This document shows, one piece after another, positions 1 through 10,847 of a stretch of 64,000 bases of DNA (the first letter of the stretch is position 1; each line of letters starts with the position of its first letter). The position numbers and the translations under genes are program-made. Source of the stretch: Hemerocallis citrina. Lineage: Eukaryota > Streptophyta > Magnoliopsida > Asparagales > Asphodelaceae. The stretch is taken from NCBI GenBank assembly GCA_017893485.1, contig CM030366.1, forward strand, positions 184,433,947 to 184,497,946. The letters run 5' to 3'. Below the pieces are notes generated by a model. The model saw only the letters and a program-made list of their open reading frames with translations. It ran no database searches and had not been told where the DNA came from.

Positions 1-1
1 T

Positions 2-871
2 GATGACAAGGATGAGGACGCTGAGGAGGGTGTTGGCGAAGGCACAGCGGGAAGGTTGGTCGGGGATGACCTTCCACCTCTCCCACCCCTGTCGACGTCG
101 TCTCCCGAAAGGAAGGCTCGTCCTCGCCGGAAGAAGCGGAAGCGGAAGAAGCGGAAGCTGACTATCCCAGGCTCGTCCTCGCCGGAAGAATAGACTAGTT
201 TTTTCTTTTTGTTTTTGATGTAAATGCCTCGAGCGGACTGGCCACCGCGGCTTTTGTATCAATTTTTTGCAAGAAATGAAATATACTCTTTTTTTGGGCC
301 GAGGCTTCGTGACTTGTGCATTTTTCTTTCTTTGTAATTGTTTGTTTTCTCTTGTCCTTGATAGACGCACGAGACCTTGGGAGTCGGCCCGGTACCTGCC
401 GAGGTATTCCGGGTCCGAGTAGGGAAGGAGGCTATGGAAGTGGCTCTGGCTCGCCAGCGAAAACAGGCTCGTGATCGAGCGGCTGCTGTAAATTACTTTA
501 CGAACAAGTCTAGGGAGCTCAGCCTGGAGGCGGCTCGTTTGAAGAAAGCTATAGCCGACCGGGACTGGTGGGTAATCGAGACAGACTAGTCCATCTCGGA
601 TGCCTCGAATGGGCGGTCGGCTACAGAGTCTTTCCTTCATGAGGCTGTGATTGAGAAAGACCTGGAGATCCAAAGACTGAAGTTGGTGTTGGGTGCTGGC
701 CTGATTGAGGAGGCAAGCAACTCCACGCCGGGGCGGTCTCCGACGTTTTTATTTGAAGCAGCCCAGCCAGATGATGCAGGAAGCTCGGTGGCAGGAGTCT
801 CTACCCAGGTCGGTCTGGTCGAGCATGAGAGGAGCCCCGAAGGAAGTGCCGAGTTTCAGTTTTCAAGCTGA
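2..871 (+). pseudogene. C-terminal part of the antisense ORF of the Tat element
   Basis: Three pieces in the same frame. Positions 2-193 encode an acidic stretch (DDKDEDAEEG...) followed by a very basic cluster rich in Lys/Arg at 115-160 that looks like a nuclear localisation signal. Positions 377-589 and 590-871 encode a coiled-coil-like region (ALARQRKQARDRAAAV..., LEAARLKKAIADRD..., EKDLEIQRLKLVLG) split only by a TAG at 587-589. The gap 194-370 is T-rich, has stops, and ends TTGATAG before the second piece, so it may be an intron. Tat elements often carry an antisense ORF here (Pfam 'putative gypsy type transposon' family). The N-terminal domain that would prove it lies outside the window. 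Its function is unknown. Confidence 0.55.
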
Positions 872-1309
872 GTGTGAGTGATCAGCAAGTTGTTCGTTGT
901 ATTTGTTCCGACTTTTATTGAGTTGTAAGCAATGAGTAATAATAAAAACATTTGATTCTCTGAACTTTGATTGTCTCGGTTGCCAAAGGTGGATGTCGTG
1001 CTTGCTGTGAAGGGTCACCGCCGAGGTGACTTAGTGCAGTGGGCGCATATGCAGCGGCATATCGTCTGTTGATAAGTCATTAATGGTGAGGTTTCGCCTT
1101 CCCACGAACATTTATGGCGACGTTTCGCCTTCTGCCGTTTTGCATTCCCAGACGCAATAACTGCACCCCTCAGGGGGTTATATAATCCCCACTCTCCCTA
1201 AGCTAGTGGTCAAGGAGCGAGTGGCTGATCAGTCGCTTGACTTTGGTGCCTGCCGAGGGCGGGCGCCCCGAACATAATCTTTTTCCGAGGCCTCCGGATT
1301 GGAGGCACA
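872..1309. other. Non-coding stretch between antisense ORF and repeats
   Basis: Immediately after the antisense ORF stop the sequence is AT-rich with AATAATAAAAAC at 937-948, which could act as a polyadenylation signal for the plus-strand transcript. The rest (970-1309) has no open frame or repeat that I can identify. Confidence 0.4.
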
Positions 1310-1700
1310 CCAATCACCCTCGAACAATTCGGGGTTTGGGCCTTGAGGGCCGGAGAACCCCGGGGGGTTCGTTGGTGAGTGGCAGGCCAACCGATTGATT
1401 CGGAGGATCGGAGAGAGCCGAGGCCAGTGGCTCTCCTGCCGTCCTCGAACAGTTCGGGGTTTTTGGGCTTGTAAGAGTTGTAAACCCCGGGTCGTTCGGG
1501 GGCGAGAAGAGGGTCAACGAATGGTCTCGGAGCATAGGGCATCTTTCAGGGACGCAGAGAGTCGAGGGTCGGTGGCTCCCCTACCGTCCTCGAACAGTTC
1601 GGAGTTTCGGGCTTGTGAAAGCTGTAAACCTCGAGTTGTTCGCGGGCGAGAGGAGGGCCAACCAATCGACCCGAAGCTCGGGGTGTCTGCCGAAGGAGGA
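1310..1700. repeat. Three imperfect direct repeats of about 130-145 bp
   Basis: The block CCTCGAACAnTTCGGnGTTT recurs at about 1317, 1442 and 1589, each followed by a GGGCTTG... segment and, in two copies, TGTAAACC with a GTTCG..GGGCGAGA segment. The repeats are more diverged than the 223 bp array and form its outer edge. Confidence 0.7.
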
Positions 1701-1779
1701 CGCTCTAAACCTCAATGGAAATTTTTACTGAAGCCGACGTAGCGGTGGGTCGTAGTCGAGCGTATCGGTCGAGGGCTTT

Positions 1780-3167
1780 GAAAAAAGCCGCGGCCTTGCT
1801 CGGGATTGACGACGAGTCCCCACGTGTTCTCGGGAAGATGGTGCAGGTGTAGCCGGTGGTTGTCGCCTCTGGCATAGGTTGATGGGCTTGAAGAAGCCCG
1901 AACCATGCTAGGGACAGGTGCCGAGCTCCCACACCGGCAAGAAAGCCAGTAGCAGGCGTAGCAGAGGGTCGACGCCGAGCGTCAAGGTCGAGGTGCTCTG
2001 AAGAAAGCCACGGCCTTGCTCGGGGTCGACGCCGAGCTCCCGCACTTGTTCTCAGGGAAGACGACACGGGTGTAGCTAGCAGTTTTCGCCTCGTGCATAG
2101 GTTGATGGGCTTAAAGAAGCCCAAACCATGCAAAGGATAGGTGACAAGCCCCCACACCGGTGAGAAAGCCAGTAGCAGGCGTAGCCGAGGATCGTCGCAG
2201 AGCGTTAAGGTCGAGGTATTTTGAAGAAAGCCCCAGCCTTGCTCGGGGTCGACGCCGAGCTCCCGCACTTGTTCTTAGGGAAGACGGTGCGGGTGTATCT
2301 GGCAGTTGTCGCCTCGTACATAGGTTGATGGGCTTGAAGAAGCCCAAACCATGCGAGGGACAGGTGCCGAGCCCCCACACCGGTGAGAAAGCCAGTAGCA
2401 GGCGTAGCCGAGGGTCATCGCCGAGTGTTAAGGTCGAGGTGCTTTGAAGAAAGCCCCGGCCTTACTCGGGGTCGACGCTGAGCTCCCGCACTTGTTCTCA
2501 GAAAGGACGGTGCGGGTGCAGCTGGCGGTTGTCGCCTCGTGCATAGGTTGATGGGCTTGAAGAAGCCCAAACCATGCAAGGGATAGGTGCCGAGCCCCCA
2601 CACCGGTGAGAAAGCCAGTAGCAGGCGTAGCCGAGGGTCGTCGCCAAGCGTTAAGGTCGAGGTACTTTGAAGAAAGCCCCGGCCCTGCTCGGGGTCGACG
2701 CCGAGCTCCCGCACTTGTTCTCAAGAAAGACGGTACAGGTATAGCTGGCGGTTGTCACCTCGTGCATAGGTTGATGGGCTTAAAAAAGCTCAAACCATGC
2801 TAGGGACAGGTGCCGAGCCCCCACACCGGTGAGAAAGCCAGTAGCAGGCATAGCCGAGGGTCGTCGCCGAGCGTTAAGGTCGAAGTGCTTTGAAGAAAGC
2901 CTCAGCCTTGCTCGGGGTCGACGCCGAGCACCCGCACTTATTCTCAGGGAAGACGGTGCGGGTGTAGCTTGCGGTTGTCACCTCGTGCATAGATTGATGG
3001 GCTTGAAGAAGCCCAAACCATGCTAGGGACAGGTGCTGAGCCCCCACACCGGTGAGAAAGCCAGTAGCAGGCGTAGCCGAGCGTTAAGGTCGAGGTGCTT
3101 TGAAGAAAGCCCCGGCCTTGCTCAGGGTCGATGCTGAGCTCCCGCACTTGTTCTCAGGAAAGGTGGA
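1780..3167 (-). repeat. 223 bp tandem array, about six and a quarter copies
   Basis: The anchor GAAGAAAGCC recurs at 1780, 2000, 2223, 2446, 2669, 2892 and 3102, i.e. steps of 220, 223, 223, 223, 223 and 210. Units share TTGCTCGGGGTCGACGCCGAG, CATAGGTTGATGGGCTT and CCCACACCGGTGAGAAAGCC. The array directly adjoins the 54 bp array and lies between integrase and the antisense ORF, the region known in Tat elements to generate satellite-like repeats. Open frames here on both strands are repeat-driven and not called as genes. Confidence 0.9.
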
Positions 3168-3481
3168 GCTTTTCTGGCTCGCGATGCTATCCGAGCGCCG
3201 AGCCTCAAGCTTGTAAAGGAAGCTTTTCTTGCTCGCAATGCTATCCGAGCGTCGAGCCTCAAGCTTGTAAGGGAAGCTTTTGTGGCTAGCGATGCTATCC
3301 GAGCGCCGAGCCTCAAGCTCGTAAGGGAAGCTTTTTTGGCTCGTGGTGCTATCTGAGCGTCGAGCCTCAAGCTTGTAAGGGAAGCTTTTGTGGCTCGCGA
3401 TGCTATCCGAATGCCGAGCCTCAAGCTTGTAAGGAAAGCTTTTGTGGCTCGCGGTGCTATCCGAATGCCGAGCCCAAGGCA
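3168..3481 (-). repeat. 54 bp tandem array, six copies, downstream of integrase
   Basis: Unit starts at 3168, 3222, 3276, 3330, 3384 and 3438, exactly 54 bp apart. Each runs from GCTTTTnTGGCTCGC through GATGCTATCCGAGCG to TCAAGCTTGTAAGGGAA. Because 54 is 18 codons, the minus strand stays open for over 120 codons with a repeating peptide (SFPYKLEARRSD...). I regard that frame as a by-product of the repeat, since it has no known domain. Confidence 0.9.
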
Positions 3482-3616
3482 TTTTTTATTGGGAACAAAA
3501 TATGAAGCCACAAATTTGTTTTAAGAAAGCTGTCATATTTATAATATATTGGAATTTTACAAAAGACAAGGCACGACGTGCCGATTACACTCTGCACAAT
3601 TTACATGAGATGGAGG

Positions 3617-4824
3617 CTAGTCTTCTCCTCCTAGGAACTTGATGAGGTGCTCTACATTCCAGGATCTCTTGATGGCCTTACTCTCTGAGTTGGTAAGGCG
3701 GTAAGTCCCTGGGCACACAACCTCCGACACTCTGTAGGGGCCCTCCCAATTTGGGGCCAATTTCCTTTTTTGCCCGGGATTGGATACTGCCAGTTTTCGG
3801 AGAACGAGGTCTTCGAGCTTGATGTCGGTGGGATGCACCTTCTTGTTGTAGAACTTCTCAATCCTTTGTTGGTAGATGCTTCTTCTAACGGCGGACTTCT
3901 CCCTAACCTCGTCTATGAGGTCCAGGTCGGCACTGTTTGGAGTTAGCTGCCACGTCGAAAGCCTTGATTCAGGGTGAAGGGATCCCGATCTCCACGGGAA
4001 TGATGGCCTCCGCGCCGTATGTCAGATTAAAAGGGGATTCTCCCGTGGGGATTCTCTTTGCTGTCCGGTGGGCCCAGAGAACGCTTGGCAACTCGTCGAC
4101 CCATAACCCCTTAGAAGAGTTATCGAGTTATTTCTTGAGGCCGTCGAGGATTTGGCGGTTCGCGTTCTCGGCCTGACCGTTGGACTGGGGGTGGCATACT
4201 GAAGAGAAGCGCTGCTGGATCCCGAGGTCTTCGCAGAACTTGCGAAAATTCTTACCTGCGAATCGAGTCCCATTGTCTGTGATGAGCACCTGCGGAATCC
4301 CGAACCGACAGACGATGTATTTCCAGAAAAACTGTTGGGTCTGTCGCTCGGTGATCATTGCTAATGGCTCGGCCTCGATCCACTTAGTGAAGTAGTCGAT
4401 CGCCACAATGAAGAATTTTCGTTGGCCCGTTGCTTTTGAAAATGGGCCCACTAGATCCATCCCCTACAATGCAAAGGGTGTCGGACTGGCCATTGACCAG
4501 AGGTTTGCCTGAGGAGCCCTTTTTACAGGGGAGAACCACTGACAGGGGCCGCACCTTTTGACTAGGGCGAGGGCATCTTGCAGCATAGTGGGCCAATAGT
4601 ACCCGTGATTTAATGCCTTCCGTACTAGCGAACGGCTTCCCATGTGGCATCCGTCCCTCGTGCAGCTCCCTGAGGGCGTACTTGGATTTGTCAGGGGTCA
4701 GGCAACGGAGGTAGGGTCTGACATCCGTTGTGGTGTAGGACCTTTTGAAGAGGGTGGCGTTGATTACCGTGAATCTTTCTGATCGGACCATGACTCACCT
4801 TGCTTCAGCCCGGTCTTCGGGGAG
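3617..4824 (-). pseudogene. pol, integrase (Tat lineage)
   Basis: The N-terminal zinc-binding part lies about 4480-4700 in shifted frames (ALNHGYYWPT and RCGPCQWF can be read). The catalytic core is 4460-4128: Asp in VAIDYFTKW, Asp in LITDNGTRF, Glu in SNGQAENANR, with the spacing of a DDE integrase. The C-terminal domain (3838-3617) includes LAPNWEGPYRVSEV, a GPY-type motif. A TAG at 4466-4464, just before GMDLVGPF, and frameshifts between core and C-terminus inactivate it. Confidence 0.85.
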
Positions 4825-5457
4825 CTATCCATTGACTAGAAATTTCTTGATAAGGGTGGTCCAGTCGTTGGGAGGAGCTCCGTCTTCAACACACAGAACT
4901 TCCGGGAAGTCTGTACTTGGCTTCAACAGGACTTCAATCAGGACCGTGCGATCAAGGCCTTCAAAGGATGAGGAAGCTAACTTCGACAGGACGTCGACCT
5001 GGGCATTTAGCTCCCGAGGGATCCTCAAGACAGCCGATTCGTCGAAAGACGTTAGTAGGCATTGGACCACGGCCAGGTACCTGACCATTCGATCGTCACG
5101 GGCCTCGTACTCCCCGGTGATCTGGTTGACCACCAGCTGAGAGTCGCTAAAGGCCCTGATCTATCTGGCGCCGGCCTGGTGAACCAGGTTGAGCCCGGCG
5201 ATCATGGCCTCATACTCAGTCTCGTTGTTAGAGGCCGTGAAGTTGAGGCGGAGACAGTATTGAAGTAGGATACCATCTGGACCCCAGAGAATGATGCCCG
5301 CACCACTTCCTGCTTCACAAAAGGAGCCATCGATGTAAACTTCCCACGTCTGGTCGGCTTCCTTGCTCGCGGGTTGCTCGGAGATGGTGCATTCTGTAAT
5401 GAATTCAGAGAGGTCCTGCCCTTTGATGACCGTTCTTAGTTGATAGCCGATGTCGTA
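4825..5457 (-). pseudogene. pol, archaeal-type second RNase H (aRNH)
   Basis: Minus strand motifs: WEVYIDGSFCEAGSGAG, ASNNETEYEAMIAGL, FSDSQLVVNQITGEYEARDDRM, LRIPRELNAQVDVLSKLAS. These carry the Asp, Glu and Asp positions of an RNase H of the archaeal/plant type. An extra RNase H of this kind after the ordinary one is diagnostic for Tat. A TAG at 5163-5161 interrupts the frame just before FSDSQL. Confidence 0.8.
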
Positions 5458-5789
5458 CTAGCTTAGTTCGATCGACCATTTGACTAGTCGACCAGAGCTC
5501 TCAGGTTTATAGAGCACGGCCTTCAGGGGTTGATCCGTGAGTACCTGGACCGAATGCGCCTGAAAGTAAGGACGGAGCTTCCGCGCGGCCATGACCAAGG
5601 CGTACGCTACTTTCTCCATCCTGAAATACCTGGTCTCGGCGTCGAGCAGTACCTTGCTTACATAGTACAGGGGCTTTTGGACCCTTTCCTCTTCTCGAAC
5701 GAGGACGGTGCTGAGCACGGTCTCCGAAGCAGAAAGGTAGAGCCAGAGTGGCTCCCCTGGTTCGGGCTTGCTAAGGAGAGGAAGGTTGG
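5458..5789 (-). pseudogene. pol, first RNase H-like domain (Tat lineage)
   Basis: Continuous with the RT frame: LWLYLSASETVLSTVLVREE, then MEKVAYALVMAARKLRPYFQAH and VLTDQPLKAVLYKPE. The usual first catalytic Asp is Ser in YLSASE. As I recall, this domain is commonly degenerate in Tat elements, which carry a second RNase H. A TAG at 5460-5458 ends the frame. Confidence 0.75.
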
Positions 5790-6705
5790 CGAGGTACTCC
5801 TTTAACTGGGCAAAGGCCTCTTGCTGCTGAGTACCCCACTCGAACCCTCCGGTGCCGCGCAGCGCCTTGAAGAACGGAAGGGACTTCTCTCCAGACTTGG
5901 AGAGGAAACGTCCGATGGCCGCCAGTCTCCCCATCAGTCTCTGGACTTCTTTGACGTTCCTGGGAGGGGCCATGTCTATTATGGCCTGGATTTTTTTGGG
6001 GTTCGCCTCGATGCCGCGCTGGCTGACGATGAACCCTAACCCCAAGGAGATGCCGAAGGCACACTTCACCAGGTTGAGCTTCATGTTGTGGGTTCGAATG
6101 AACCCAAAGGCCTCTTCCAGGTCGGCGACGTGGTCCTGTCCCCGCTGACTTTTGACAAGCATGTCGTAGACGTATACCTCCATGTTACGTCCGATTTGAT
6201 CTTTGTAAACTCGGTTGACGAGCCTCTAGCAGGTGGCACCGGCGTTCTTCAGCCCGAAGGGCATGACCTGGTAGTAGTACAGTCCCCGGTCTGTGACGAA
6301 GGCCGTCTTGGTGATGTCGGAAGGAAACATCCTGATCTGGTTATAGCCTGAGAAGGCATCCATGAAGGATAAGAGCTCATGGCCCGAGATGACATCGATC
6401 AGGGCATCAATGCTGGTGAGAGGGAACGGATCCTTGGGGCATGCCTTATTGTGGTCGGTGAAATCTATGCAGATCCTCCAACTCCCACTCGCCTTCTTGA
6501 CCATGACAACATTCGCTAGCCACTCAAGGTAGCTGACCTCTTATACGAAATGTGCGGACAAGAGCTTGTCCACTTCCGCGTTTAGTGCCTGCTATCGCTC
6601 TGGAGAGAACTTGTGCCACTTTTGGACGACTGGTTTCGACCCGGGGACCACGCTGAGTTTGTGCATGATGAGATCCTCGGAGATTCCGGGCATGTCAGAG
6701 GGCTT
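5790..6705 (-). pseudogene. pol, reverse transcriptase (Tat lineage), active site altered
   Basis: RT motifs in order: WRICIDFTDHNKACPKDPFPL, FMDAFSGYNQIRM (first catalytic Asp present), YQVMPFGLKNAGATC, then MEVYVYDMLVKS. The last should contain the Y-x-D-D pair, but here the first Asp is Tyr (codon TAC), which would abolish catalysis. In-frame stops lie at 6592-6594, 6541-6543 and 6226-6228. The downstream part (ISLGLGFIVSQRGIEANPKK..., connection domain) is open. Confidence 0.85.
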
Positions 6706-7283
6706 CTAGGCGAAGAGGTCGACATTGCGGCGAATGAAGTCGATCAGGGCAGCCTTGAGGTCGGGCGCGAGGGAGCAGCTTACTCGGAAGTGCTTCGACG
6801 CGTCCCCTGTCTCGAACGAGACATCTTCTAGCTTATCCGCCGGGTCTGGTTCTAGAAGGGTCCTTTCGGGCTCTAGCTCGGCGGCATTGAGGGGAAATAC
6901 ACCGCTCCCGATCGCCATCATGTAGCACGAACGGGCTGCCTCTTGATTTCCCCGGACAACTCCGACACTAGTGTTAGTAGGGAATTTCATTTTCTGGTGG
7001 TAGGCCGAGGGAACCGTCTGGAGGGAGCAGAGCCCCGGACGGCTGAGTATGGCATTGTAGGCTGCATTGACATTCACAACCATGAAGTCCATGGACTCGG
7101 TCCTTCTGTTCGGAAGTTCTTGAATGCCCCCAGGAATAGAATGTTGACCGAGCTCCCGTTGTCCACAAGGATTCGCCAAACCTCAAAGTTCGCCATGCTG
7201 AGGCTAATGACAAGTGCATCACAGTGAGGGAGCTGAACTCCCTCCAGGTCCTCCCCCGAGAAAGAAACAGGGAGTTGCTGGAT
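6706..7283 (-). pseudogene. pol, protease region (Tat lineage)
   Basis: The minus strand encodes an aspartic protease core with VDNGSSVNILF near 7160, in which the catalytic Asp is kept (D-N-G rather than the usual D-T/S-G). It is preceded by LVISLSMANFEVWR. A frameshift separates this motif from the downstream open frame (7179-6706), which encodes FMVVNVNAAYNAILSRPGL, a typical continuation. That frame ends at a TAG (6708-6706) after NVDLFA, where the family usually has Trp. The protease would cleave the Gag-Pol polyprotein, but the copy cannot make it. Confidence 0.75.
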
Positions 7284-8414
7284 TTAGGGGGAGATAGGGC
7301 CCTGGACGGTGTTGACATCCTTGACAAATGCCTTGCAGGAAGTATTGGATTCTCTTCCCATGGGACCTCTGTGGATGCAATGCAAGATTGCCTGACCGTC
7401 GGGCTCCTCGGGCTCCGGATCCCTCTCGGGTCTCTGTCGGGGCGCTCGCGGAGGAAGGGAATCCCTCCTGTTTCTGGTATCCCTCTGTTCTCGGACGCCT
7501 TCTCTTTTGAATTCTCGGAGGTACCCTCGTTGGATGAGGGCCTCAATTTTGTCCTTCAAGGCACGACAACGATCTGTGTCGTGCCCGTTGTCCCGGTGGA
7601 AGCGGCAGTAGAATCGGTGATCCCTCTTCTTGCTAGTGTTGTTGGACGGTCGTGGTGGGTACTGCACGATGTCGCTGTCTTCAATCGCTAAGAAGATCGT
7701 CGACACGTTTTGCATCAGCGGAGTGTACCTCTCGAAGCGGGGGGCCGGCGGAACCTTCTTCGTGGTGCCCCTGTCTCTCGGAGCTTTCTTTGCTGGCTCG
7801 ACCTCATCGGCTTTGTGCTTCCCCTTCCCGGAAACTTCTTTCTGGTCCTCTGGATTCAGGGCCTCTTCAGCTCGGATGTACTTTTTGACCCGGTTGAAGA
7901 GGTCGGGGAAGTCTATCGGGGGCTTCTTTGCCAGGAAGGCCTTCAGCTGTCCGTGTCGGACGTTGTGCCGGAAAGCTGCCGAGGCAACCCCGGGGTCGAG
8001 GGAGGAGACCGACCTCGCCTCGGTGGTGAACCTTCGGACGAACACCCGGAGTGACTCCCCTTCCTTCTGCCGGAGGCCGAGTAGGGACACACTTGTTCTT
8101 TCGGCCTTTCGGCTGGTTACGAAGTGTGCGAGGAAGCTGCCCTCTAGCTGGTCGAAAGAATAGATGGAGCCGGGGGTGAGTTTGGAGAACCATTCCCGGG
8201 CCGGACCCCGGAGTGTGGCGGGGAAGGCTCGGCACAGGAGGGGATCCGACGCGTTGTGGATCATCATGAGGGTTTTGAAGCCCTCCATGTGATCAACAGG
8301 ATTGCCCTCGCCATCGTAGGTCTCGAATTGAGGCGGGCGAAAAATCCGGGGTATTTCCGCCTGCAGGATGAGGGCGGAGAAAGGAGGTCGGACGGGCCTG
8401 TACCCCTGAGCCGT
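7284..8414 (-). pseudogene. gag, central and C-terminal part (Tat lineage)
   Basis: One long open frame. It contains a retrotransposon gag domain (MEGFKTLMMI..., LRGPAREWFSKL..., VFVRRFTTEA...) and near its C-terminus the zinc-finger-like block YCRFHRDNGHDTDRC, followed by KDKIEALIQRGYLREF, a pattern I know from Tat-lineage Gag. Gag forms the virus-like particle and binds element RNA. The frame runs up to the solo LTR insertion and continues beyond it, so only the insertion breaks this part. The stop is at 7284-7286, and protease lies immediately downstream in another frame. Confidence 0.85.
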
Positions 8415-8752
8415 TGTAACACCTCGAATTTTTAAAATACCGAAAATGTATGTCTTTATATATTTGGTGTGGTGAAAAAAATTATTTTTGATATATTTTA
8501 TTTTTTATAAATATGGATATTGGTATGAATATTTATTGGATTAGTGTAGATGGTATATTGAAGTATGAGTCGAGTTTTATATGGAAAATTATGTTTAATT
8601 TTGTTTTATGATTTTGGAGGATTATTATGGGATGTTTTAATATATTTTGTATTGTTAAAAGTAGAGTTGGGGGGGCTTATTTGAAATAATTTTGGAGATG
8701 GGGGCTTATATGTAATACTCCTATTTATTTATTAATTTATTTATTTAATAAA

Positions 8753-8768
8753 CCCCCCCCCCCCCCCC
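8753..8768 (+). repeat. C16 homopolymer in the solo LTR
   Basis: Sixteen consecutive C residues, preceded by an AT-rich TTTATTTAATAAA and followed by a CT-rich leader. A TATA-like region upstream and the CT-rich stretch suggest the LTR transcription start lies close by. The length may not be exact. Confidence 0.5.
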
Positions 8769-10029
8769 TATCCCCTTTCTTCTTCTTCCCTTCTTTCTTT
8801 TCCTGATCCCGACCGAAAGAAACATGGGCCGAAACCCATCGGCTCTTCTTCTCTCCGCCCAATCCCACTCCATTTCTCCACCGTTTTCAAATTAAATTGG
8901 GGAATAGACTAATAGAAGGGTTCTCTACATCGTGGCAGAGTTCGTTTTTCGAAAGAATTTCGAAAAGGTAAACCCTAGATTTATTTATTGTATGAAATTT
9001 AGTGTGGTTAATTTATTTTGAGTAAGAGTATTATGGTAGGGAGATTAGAAGATGTTAGGGGTAGTAGAGGCGAGAAATTAGCATATTATTAGAGAGTTTG
9101 CATGTTGTCAATAAATTAGGGTTTTGGGTTTGTAAAAGAGAATTATATAGGTATGGATTATTTCTTGTATAGTAATGGAAAATATAGTTGAGTTATTAAG
9201 ATATTTTGGGGGTGAGTCTAGTTATTGTTTAGGGGATAAAAAACCCCCGTAGGAATTTGTCTAGTACGTGCATTGCACATGTGCATCCCAGGCATTCAAT
9301 AAAATGCCTGATTGATACTAGAATTAGTGTTATTATTTTCTGTGGTTGATTTGGATGATTTGAGCCTTAATTGTGTAGAAATTTGATAATAGGTGATGTT
9401 AGCGATTTCGGATGCGTGGCAGGGTGCTTCGAGTCTTCGCGGGAGACTATGTGAGTATGATCTTTTATTCTATGTGCATAATGTGCTATGATTAATTTTA
9501 AAATATGGTTTGGTGTGTGATGTGTGAAGTATATTGAATATAGAAAAATTCATAAGTAGGATACGGAGTAAATTATGAGGTGTTAGAAATTAGTATATGT
9601 ATGTTTGGGAGTGTGTTATTGTTTATAGATAAATATCGATATGCTTCGGGATTGTAATGATTAGATTTATGTATGTGAATGTATGGGGATGTGTGATGTG
9701 TGATCTCATGACTGATGTGATGAGATGGAACGCACGGTGTATATGATATGATATTGCAATGCGATAACATGATGATATGAGTCATATGGTGTATGTGTGA
9801 TATGCGGATGATAAATTGGAAATTTTATGTGATATTGTGATGTGAAATGGATATGATGTGTGTGTGACGTGTGGGTGGGAAATGAAAATTTTATATGATA
9901 TCAGTGAGATTAATGGCTTGTGTATGTTTATGAAATTCATGGAGTTTATATGCTTTCTTGTTATGTTACAAAAAGGAGCTACATTTGTATATGGAGATAT
10001 ATAATATAATGGGGTTATACTATAAAAGG

Positions 10030-10330
10030 GAGATATATATATGGAGAAATATTATAAAGGAGTTATATTAAAGGAGTTACTATATTAAAGGAGTTATTAT
10101 AAAGGAGTTATTATAAAGGAGTCCTATTATAAAGGAGTTATTATATTAAAGGAGTTATTATAAAGGAGTTATATTAAAGGAGTTATTATATTAAAGGAGT
10201 TATATTGTAAAGGAGTTATGTTATAAATGAGTTATGTTTATATATGGAGATATATTACAAAGGAGTAATATTGAGAAGGAGTATATAATAAAGGAGATAT
10301 GTATATGTATATAAAGGAGAATTAAATATT
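10030..10330 (+). repeat. AAAGGAGTTAT minisatellite inside the solo LTR
   Basis: The core AAAGGAGTTATTATA/ATTAAAGGAGTTAT is repeated more than fifteen times with 11-17 bp spacing. A (TA)n run at 10811-10844 and an inverted GCCCCAAATTATATTTGGGG-type hairpin (10411-10478, two copies) follow. Confidence 0.75.
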
Positions 10331-10807
10331 GCAGTGCCGCACAATCTCCCAAGGGGTTTGGGCTAGACCCCACAGGCCCGGGATACACCCGGGAACAGGA
10401 GTTATATATTGCCCCAAATTATATTTGGGGAACAGGAGTTATATATATATTAATATTGCCCCAAATTTTATATTTGGGGATCAGGAGTTTCCCTCGCTGG
10501 TATAGGGCCAGGAGGAAGACGTAACCTCGGACGTGTAAGACTCTGTGTGAGCATCGGTCCGCGTGTTATATTTTGTTTTTGACTAGCCTTCTGGCTTTAG
10601 TCTTGGTTGGACAAGCACGCAACCGTACTTTCAATCCAGCCCACAAATGATAGATGCGTAGGACACCTGGATCTGGGTGATGTGGTGGGTTAGCGGGATT
10701 GAAATGTATGGGATGGGAGGCACAGAGATCCCTGTGTTGTACGAGGAGGTCAGTTGTCTGGGCACTGAAAATGAGAAAATATAAAGGTGTATATGTGTAT
10801 TGAAAGA

Positions 10808-10847
<40 letters not shown>

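Noticed and set aside
2111..3147. Many overlapping open frames on both strands
   Set aside because: Produced by the 223 bp tandem repeat; no domain.
7224..8163. Plus-strand open frames of 114-177 codons
   Set aside because: Mirror frames of gag, which is on the minus strand with clear domains.
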